Part shown: positions 57,262 through 64,000 of the stretch, piece after piece
Layout of the letters: each line of letters begins with the position of its first letter
How positions within the stretch are numbered: the stretch's first letter is position 1
From: Chionoecetes opilio
Taxonomy: Eukaryota; Arthropoda; Malacostraca; Decapoda; Majidae
Direction of reading: 5' to 3'
NCBI GenBank assembly: GCA_016584305.1
Contig: JACEEZ010019104.1
Location: 148,501 to 212,500 of the forward strand
DNA length: 64,000 nucleotides
Notes under the pieces: generated by a model
What the model was told of the DNA's origin: nothing
Databases searched by the model: none
What the model saw: only the letters and a program-made list of their open reading frames with translations
Program-made: the position numbers and the translations under genes

Positions 57262-58510
57262 CTCCCCGTGCAGCGCCTCGAGAGCCATCACTAGGTCCTC
57301 CAGCGACTCAGCAAAGATTACTGCATCATCGGCAAAAACAAGATCAGTGATCTTGGTGTTGCCGACAGATGCTCCACAATCACTTTGATCTACAACTTAG
57401 TCCAGTACCCAGTCCATACAAGCGTTGAAAAATGATCGGATACGGATGCACCCTTGCCTCACTCCTGTATTAACAGGAAAGAAGCTGGATAAACCTGCCC
57501 CACACTTCACAGCACTCTCAGTCCCAGAATACAGACCGGTTATCAAACCAATAGTCCTTACAGGAATCCCGCGAAGTCGCAGAAGATCCCAGAGTGACTC
57601 ACGATGCACTGAGTCAAACGCCTTCTTGAGATCAACATAGGCTGCAAGCATCCCCTGTCGATACTCACGTCGGCGTTCCACCAGGACACGAAGCGCTAGG
57701 ATACGGTTCGTTGTTGACTTACCAGGCGTGAACCCAGACTGCTGAGGTCTCTGATGCTTCAGCAGATGACTGCGGGTCCGTGTCAGCAATAGATGGGCAA
57801 GCACCTTGCCTGGCACGCTGAGCAGTGTAATACCGCGGTAATTGTTGCAGTCCTGACGGTCCCCTTTCCCTTTCCAGATATGGACGACCAGCCCCCTTTT
57901 CCATTCAAAAGGAATGGTACCTGATTGCCACACGGCAGTCAGGACAGCATGCAACCTGCGGATCATGGCCTCATCCCAGCTCTGAGGAGCTCCGCACTGA
58001 TATTTTAAACACCAGCTGCCTTTCCACCCCTCAACTTAGCTACAGCCTCTCTGACTTCGTCTAGAGAGGGTGCGGTTTAGTCAATGGGAGGATCGGCATC
58101 CACTGCCCGTAATCCAGTGGTGTGAAGCTGCTGAGTTGGAGGGTCCACCGTGAGTGGTGGGTAGGACACCAACATCTTGAGCAGTTGGAGGTCTCGTGCC
58201 GGGCCCGCATTCGGGGATGTCGCACGGAACCAAGACGACACGTACGTCGAGACGGTGAAAGCGACGAGGCGTCAAATTCCAGATTTCTCTCCTGCAGTGA
58301 GGCGGAACTGATCTGGATAGCGGAATAGGTAGATGTTGATGACGTAAATGATTTTCGCCATCCAGCGGGCACGGTGGAGCTAGGGCACCAGGACGCAATA
58401 TCCTGATCCCACGCAGCGGCTGTCCGCCCAGGACAATCAGCTCCAGCTCCAACAGTTATGCCTGCCCGGCTGACATGTTTTAACTTATTGACGAAATCCA
58501 GTCCGAAACG
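57262..58510 (-). pseudogene. RTE-like LINE, linker and reverse transcriptase
   Basis: The minus strand has KLRGGKAAGV (58020-58050), then an open frame from 57966: VWQSGTIPFEWKRGLVVHIW, YRGITLLSVPGKV, QSGFTPGKSTTNRILALRVL, AYVDLKKAFDSVHRESLWDL, GVRQGCI (motif of RT domain 4) and MDWVLD at 57397. The FADD motif follows in another frame near 57335. Stops at about 58035 and 57390 break it. The upstream part (58050-58510) has frames without a recognised endonuclease. Family and order match an RTE/BovB-type LINE. Confidence 0.88.
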
Positions 58511-58814
58511 TGACATGGAGAGGGGGTGGCCAGAGAGATACTTTCACCACACAACCAGTACAAACATGTTTGAGAGGGCTTCCTTGATTCAAAGCTGTGA
58601 CATACAAGCAAAAATGTCATGCATGTATTATTATAATAAACCAAGAACCGTAGTAAAATTACTGTGAAATATGTCAAATATTTTACTCATTGCGCCACCC
58701 CTAAATATAAATATTTTTCAAAAATATTTTGCACACGTCGTTTTTAGAGTAAATGGGTCAATATAACTGCCCGTCCCGGTTGAAATTCGAAAACTGCCAA
58801 ATAAGGGACACCCT

Positions 58815-59283
<469 letters not shown>

Positions 59284-59289
59284 ATGTAT

Positions 59290-60175
59290 ACCTAACTTCT
59301 GATCCTTCTATTATTTCTGATTGGGGCAGAGCAAACCTTGTTTTGTTCAATGCCTCAAAAACCCAATTTCTTCACCTATCTACTCGACAAAACCTACCAG
59401 ATAACTATCCCCTCTTCTTCAATGACACTCAACTGTCTCCTTCTTCTACAATGAACATTCTAGGACTAACCCTTACTAAAAATCTGAACTGGAAATCTCA
59501 CATCTCATCTCTTGCTAAAACAGCTTCTAAGAAGTTAGGTGTGCTGTGGCGTCTGCATCCTTCTTTTTCTCCCTCCCAATTGCTTGCTCTCTACAGGGGC
59601 CTTATCCGCCCATGTATGGAGTATGTCTCACATGTTTGGGGAGGATCCACTCATACAGCTCTCCTAAACAGGGTTGAGTCAAAAGCTTTTCGTCTCATCA
59701 ACTCCTCTCCTCTGATTGACTGTCTTCAATCTTTAAATCACCGCCGCAATGTTGCTTCTCTTGCTCTCTTCTACCGTTATTTTCATGCTCACTGCTCTTC
59801 TGAACTTGCTAACTGCATGCCTCCCCCACTCCCGCGGCCTTGCTGCACAAGACTTTCTACTCATTCCCATCCCTATTCTGTCCATTTTCCTAATGCAAGA
59901 GTTAATCAATATCTTTACTCTTTCATCTCTTTCACTGGTAAACTCTGGAACTCTCTTCCTGTTTCTATTTTTCCACTTTCCTATGACTTAAATCTTTTCA
60001 AAAGAAGAATAACAAGACACCTCCCGAACTAAACTGGCCTACCCCTCTGTTTTGATCTTATTCTCTTACTGTCTTCTTTATAGGGACTGGCAACTAAGCG
60101 GGCTTTGTGTTACCCATTTTTGTTGTGCCTTGGCCAGTTCTCTGATGTAAAAAAAAGAAAAAAAGAAAGAAAAGA
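59290..60175 (+). pseudogene. jockey-like LINE 3' end, intact frame
   Basis: From about 59290 the frame is [20 protein letters not shown], then [78 protein letters not shown] and the end [11 protein letters not shown] with stop at 60030-60032. A 3' UTR follows (GGGACTGGCAACTAAGCGGG) and the A-rich tail starts at about 60149. It is a 5'-truncated copy of the family at 36.5 kb, here without frameshifts, so it is the youngest in the window. The RT core is absent. It abuts the microsatellite at its 5' end. Confidence 0.92.
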
Positions 60176-60320
60176 ATGTATGTATGCATGCATGCATGCA
60201 TACATGTATGTATGTATGTATGTATGTATGTATGTATGTATGTATGTATGTATGTATGTATGTATGCATGCATACATGTATGTATGTATGTATGTATGTA
60301 TGTATGTATGTATGTATGCA

Positions 60321-60351
<31 letters not shown>

Positions 60352-60442
60352 TGTGTGTGTGTATGTGTGTGTGTGTGTGTGTGTATGACTTGTATGTTTG
60401 TATGTATGTATGTATGTATAAATGTATGTATGTATGTATGTA

Positions 60443-60503
<61 letters not shown>
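60176..60503. repeat. (TATG)n, (GT)n and (TA)n compound microsatellite
   Basis: TATG/CATG tetranucleotides, then GT dinucleotides, then TATG again and TA to 60503. Tyr-Val-Cys-Met-type proteins are spurious. Confidence 0.97.
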
Positions 60504-60505
<2 letters not shown>

Positions 60506-60559
60506 ACACGCCACAGGACACCGAACTTCAGATTTGCTGATTTTGTATGATATGAAATG

Positions 60560-62329
60560 TAAAATATATATTTGAAATTTTTAATAAAGTATAGTCCTAA
60601 AATATTGAGTGTGAAAGAAATAGACAGTTATGTGCTTTTGAAGAAGAGGGGATAGTTGTCTGGAGGTTCATGTTGACAAAATAGGTGAAGAAATTAGGTT
60701 TTTGAGGTATTAAACTTAAAATATTACCTTTGCCCCAATCATAAATTATAGAAAAATCAGAAGTCAAGCGTTCTGCAGCCTCTCTTCGTGAATTACTAAC
60801 TCCTGTAGATAGAGTTCAACGTTCAGTGAACGAAGTTGAAAAATGCATGCATATGTCAATACCGCAGGGAGGATAGGGTTTTGAGTTAGACGAAGAGCAT
60901 TAATGAATATTAGAAAGATAATGGGAAATATCATAGAGCCCTGTAAAGCATTACTGTTAACTGATTTATAAGAAGAACTAGAGCAGCTATATAACAGTCA
61001 TAGAGGAAACTTGAGGTGAAGGTGCAGGGAGGGAAATATTATTCGAAATGCGTAGTTTGAAAATTGAAGATTTCTGCCAAACCCTCTGGAAAGCTCTTGA
61101 TATGTAAAGAGCAGCATCGAAAGTTTCACCGGAATTCCTAAAATATGATGAGCAATATTCAGTTAGGAAATCTAGAAGATCGCCAGTGAATCGCGCTTTA
61201 CGGAATCATACGCGCCATACTGAGGATGAGAAGGTTGTGAGCAGACATATCCACAAGAATATTTTTTTTAAGGATAAGTTCAAATGCACTAGAAAGGCAA
61301 AAGTCAATATATTCAAAGCTCTATGATACTATTGACAATAGTATATTCACAGCTATAGGATGGTATTTTAAGTTATTGTAGTGGTCACCCTCTTTAGGAA
61401 GAGGTTGAATGTGAGCATAGTTCCAGCAAGAAGGAAAGGTAGATGTAGATAGACATAGACGGAAAATGTTGAAGGTGCAAACGCAGTGGCACAGTTTTTA
61501 AAAAACAATAGGAGGTACTCCATCAGGACCGTTAATGGCTTACGAGGCTCAAGGCCAGCGAGGGCATATAAGACATATTTATGAATAATATTAATATCAG
61601 GCATAATATATTCAGAGAGTGGAGGTGTAGGTGGAGCATGCCTTTAATCATCCATAGCGGAGCTATGAGCAAAGGGCTGAGCGAAGAGTTCAGCTTTATT
61701 AATAGATTAAATAGCTGTGGAGCTACCAGGGAGAAGCATTGGAAGAAAATATGTGGGAAAAAAAAAATGTGTTTGGCTATGTGCCAGTGCCATGAAATGA
61801 GTTGGATCCAGAGCGATTTTGACATTTTATATCGATGAAAGAGTTTTGGCCAGTTGATTCATAAATTTAGCATGATTAAAGTCAGAAGTATAGATATCAT
61901 GATTTTCAGGAGATTGATGGATGGCTACGGTTTCGTCTGTGAGCTAAGTATCAAGCATATTTAAGAGAACAAGCTGAGTTAAACCAAGATTTATGGCCTT
62001 TAGCATCAGTGAAGGAGTTTGAATTGTATGCAGGGCTAGAGGTTAGGAAAAGGTCAAAAAGGTTCTGCGTGTCTCCAAGGCGGTCAGAAATACAGGTAGG
62101 GTGCTACACCAGCTTCTGTAGGTCATTAAGGACAGCAAAGTTATAGGCCAGTTCACCACGTTGGTTAGTGAGAGAAGATAATAGCCAAGGCTGATAGTGA
62201 ACATGAAAATCCCCAAGAATGGAGACCAGCAAAAGGAGAACAAGTTAGGATGTGCCCCACTTTGGAAGTCAAATAGTCGAAGAACTGTACCTACTCTGAG
62301 GTAATAGGTAAAAGGCAATAGGTAATAGA
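60560..62329 (-). pseudogene. Old jockey-like LINE copy, RT to endonuclease
   Basis: Order and words follow the 36.5-38.75 kb copy: TTTTTAATAAAGTATAGTCC (60580), GAAGAAGAGGGGATAGTTGTC (60640), TTGCCCCAATC (60730), GTTTTGAGTTAGACGAAGA (60878), CCAGCAAGAAGGAAAGGTAG (61422) and CGAAGAGTTCAGCTTTATTA (61681). It continues into the endonuclease end (62040-62300; GDTQNLF on the minus strand). Many small indels and stops mark it as much older than 59290-60175. Confidence 0.8.
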
Positions 62330-62740
62330 CAAGAAACTAGGAGCTAGCTCACCAATCAATTAAAAAGTGAAATATTGTTATATATTTCACAAATTTTAAA
62401 TATTCAAATATTTCGAATATGTGCACAATGACGTCACTTTCTAGTGCCCATGGTCTTGAATATTTATAATTTTCAACCAAATGACTTCGACTTTAAATTC
62501 ACTCTCGAACTAAATTCCTCTATGCTGCATATGTCTTATACGCAGTATACATGCATTTAGTTCGCGAGTGAATTTAAAGTCGAAGCCATTTGGTTGAAAT
62601 TTCTAAAGATTCAAGAGCATGGGCGCTAGAATGTGACGTCGTTATACGCATATACGAAATATTTGAGTATTTAACTTATGTGAAATAGATGATAATATTT
62701 TATTTTATAGATAATTAGTGTGTTAGCTCCAAGTTTCTTG
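62330..62740. mobile_element. Palindromic MITE, 411 bp
   Basis: Nearly the whole length folds on itself: CAAGAAACTAGGAGCTAGC at the left end pairs with GTTAGCTCCAAGTTTCTTG at the right end, and CACTCTCGAACTAAAT (about 62505) with ATTTAGTTCGCGAGTG (about 62558) at the centre. The loop is about 40 bases. The left arm has TGACGTCA (62429-62436) and the right arm TGACGTCG. It lies at the edge of the old LINE. No coding content. Confidence 0.88.
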
Positions 62741-63840
62741 CCAACATTACCCAGCTTAGATAAATAAGAATAAAAAGAAATGTAGAGTGTAAGTTTGTCG
62801 TGTACGAAGTATCCGATAATTCAAATATCAGTTATACAATTTTCCCAGTTCGTTGTACACTTGGGTAACCTTTTGCTTGCGCAATAAGCTGGGATTTATA
62901 AGCAGCCCGCCGTAACGTTGCGGTGCACATATTCTCTTGAACCATCGTGGCACCCGCACTACCTCGCTGATCTCTGTAAGATATATTTTGCTTATAAGTA
63001 GTGTTACATATTCGTATTTCAGTTTGAGAAACGTTAATTATGTATAGTCACGTTTATGAGTGGTTTATGAATGTTCGTATTTCCTCTTATTATTTTATGT
63101 TTGTCAATATAACATGGGGAGCAATTATAACATATATCTAAACAACGAAAAACATTCACAAAAGAGTAACATTATTTTGAATACTTTCTCAATAATAACT
63201 TCATTGTTGGATAACAAAAACTTAGGTCCCTGACTGGTCGCTGACCAGGCTGGAAAGATCCATGTTTGAAAAATTTGCAATAGTGACGTGATACTCCTAT
63301 AACTTAACCATTATCGATAAACCAACTATATATAATAATATAATAAACCAACTATATATAATCTATAGTATATTCAATATATTATGCGAACTTCCTTTGT
63401 GTCTCTTATACCTGTGTCATTTTTTGTATCGAAAGATAAGTTATATAAATCAAAGACTCCCATTTTGTCTTAAATTTGATTCTTAGCTGCATGTTAAACT
63501 AATCTTAGCACATTAGGTATATACTCTCATAAATCATACCGTTAATTTGACCTCACTCTTTCACTGTACGTATTTATGTTCACAACTATATCTATAGTTG
63601 ACGGTCTCGTTCAAAGCTTTGAATTATCAGATTTTTCCTTTATATTCTAGAGTGAAACTAACCTCTTTTTTATATAATTTCACTTTTTGTATCCTGATTT
63701 ACTGTCCTGTGTGACCTACAGGATATGATACGGAATTTATGCTTGCAATTGAATTTACATCTGCTATTGGCACAGATTTATAGTATTTGAATGACTACAC
63801 CGTGTCCATTGTTATGAATGTTCTTATTCCTTTATAGTGA

Positions 63841-63845
<5 letters not shown>
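62741..63845. other. AT-rich intergenic, no gene recognised
   Basis: Unique AT-rich sequence with a short duplication of CCAACTATATATAAT (63331 and 63349). No domain or terminal repeat is seen. Confidence 0.5.
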
Positions 63846-63911
<66 letters not shown>

Positions 63912-64000
63912 TTATGTATGTATGTATGTATGTATGTATGTATGTATGTATGTATGTATGTATGTATGTATGTATGTATGTATGTATGTATGTATGTATG
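63846..64000. repeat. (TA)n and (GTAT)n microsatellite at the window end
   Basis: TA dinucleotides to about 63906, then GTAT tetranucleotides to the end of the window. Confidence 0.97.

Overview
The window is nuclear DNA from an arthropod, most likely a decapod crustacean. This rests on a divergent ionotropic receptor gene with many GT-AG introns, very dense (TA)n, (CT)n, (CA)n and tetranucleotide microsatellites, and layers of decaying LINE, Penelope-like, Ty3/gypsy, hAT-like and palindromic elements. The species is inferred, not proven. I see no bacterial, viral or organellar gene cluster, no CRISPR array and no operon.

One host gene can be reconstructed. Eleven exons on the plus strand between 18481 and 30947 join in a single frame (1356 nt, 451 residues plus stop). 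They encode an ionotropic glutamate-receptor-like protein of the IR class: ligand-binding lobe S1, M1, pore, M3 with the SYxxNLxAxLT signature, S2 and M4. No amino-terminal domain or signal peptide is visible, so upstream exons may be missing. All ten introns are GT-AG and all phases agree. A poly(A) signal lies 94 nt after the stop. The terminal M4 exon and its 3' flank are duplicated in tandem (offset 482 bp), and the second copy is still open. The three largest introns are each inflated by one inserted DNA transposon. Intron 7 starts with (GT)n at the donor and ends with (CA)n at an acceptor lacking a polypyrimidine tract.

Layout: 1-3.3 kb, a SINE and a rearranged Ty3/gypsy pol remnant. 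3.3-9.3 kb, a (TA)n block, a palindromic element, a 1.2-kb tandem duplication and a second inverted-repeat element. 9.4-11.7 kb, a 5'-truncated LINE with a fold-back head and a (CT)n array. 11.7-18.4 kb, LINE relics and a clean 318-bp hAT-type MITE. 18.4-31.4 kb, the receptor gene. 31.8-41.6 kb, a segmental duplication carrying Penelope-like and jockey-like elements, a third Penelope-like copy, and a zinc-binding ORF fragment. About 41.64-55.58 kb, sequence with the marks of a corrupted consensus, where bases next to homopolymers have been overwritten by the run. Its long G/C-rich ORFs should not be trusted. 55.4-64 kb, an RTE-like element split by a transposon whose empty site can be read from a paralogue in this window, then microsatellites, jockey-like relics and a palindromic MITE.

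Apart from the receptor, nothing forms a pathway. The rest is a record of nested insertions: RTE in hAT inside an intron; a TIR element inside a TIR element inside an intron; a MITE next to an old LINE.
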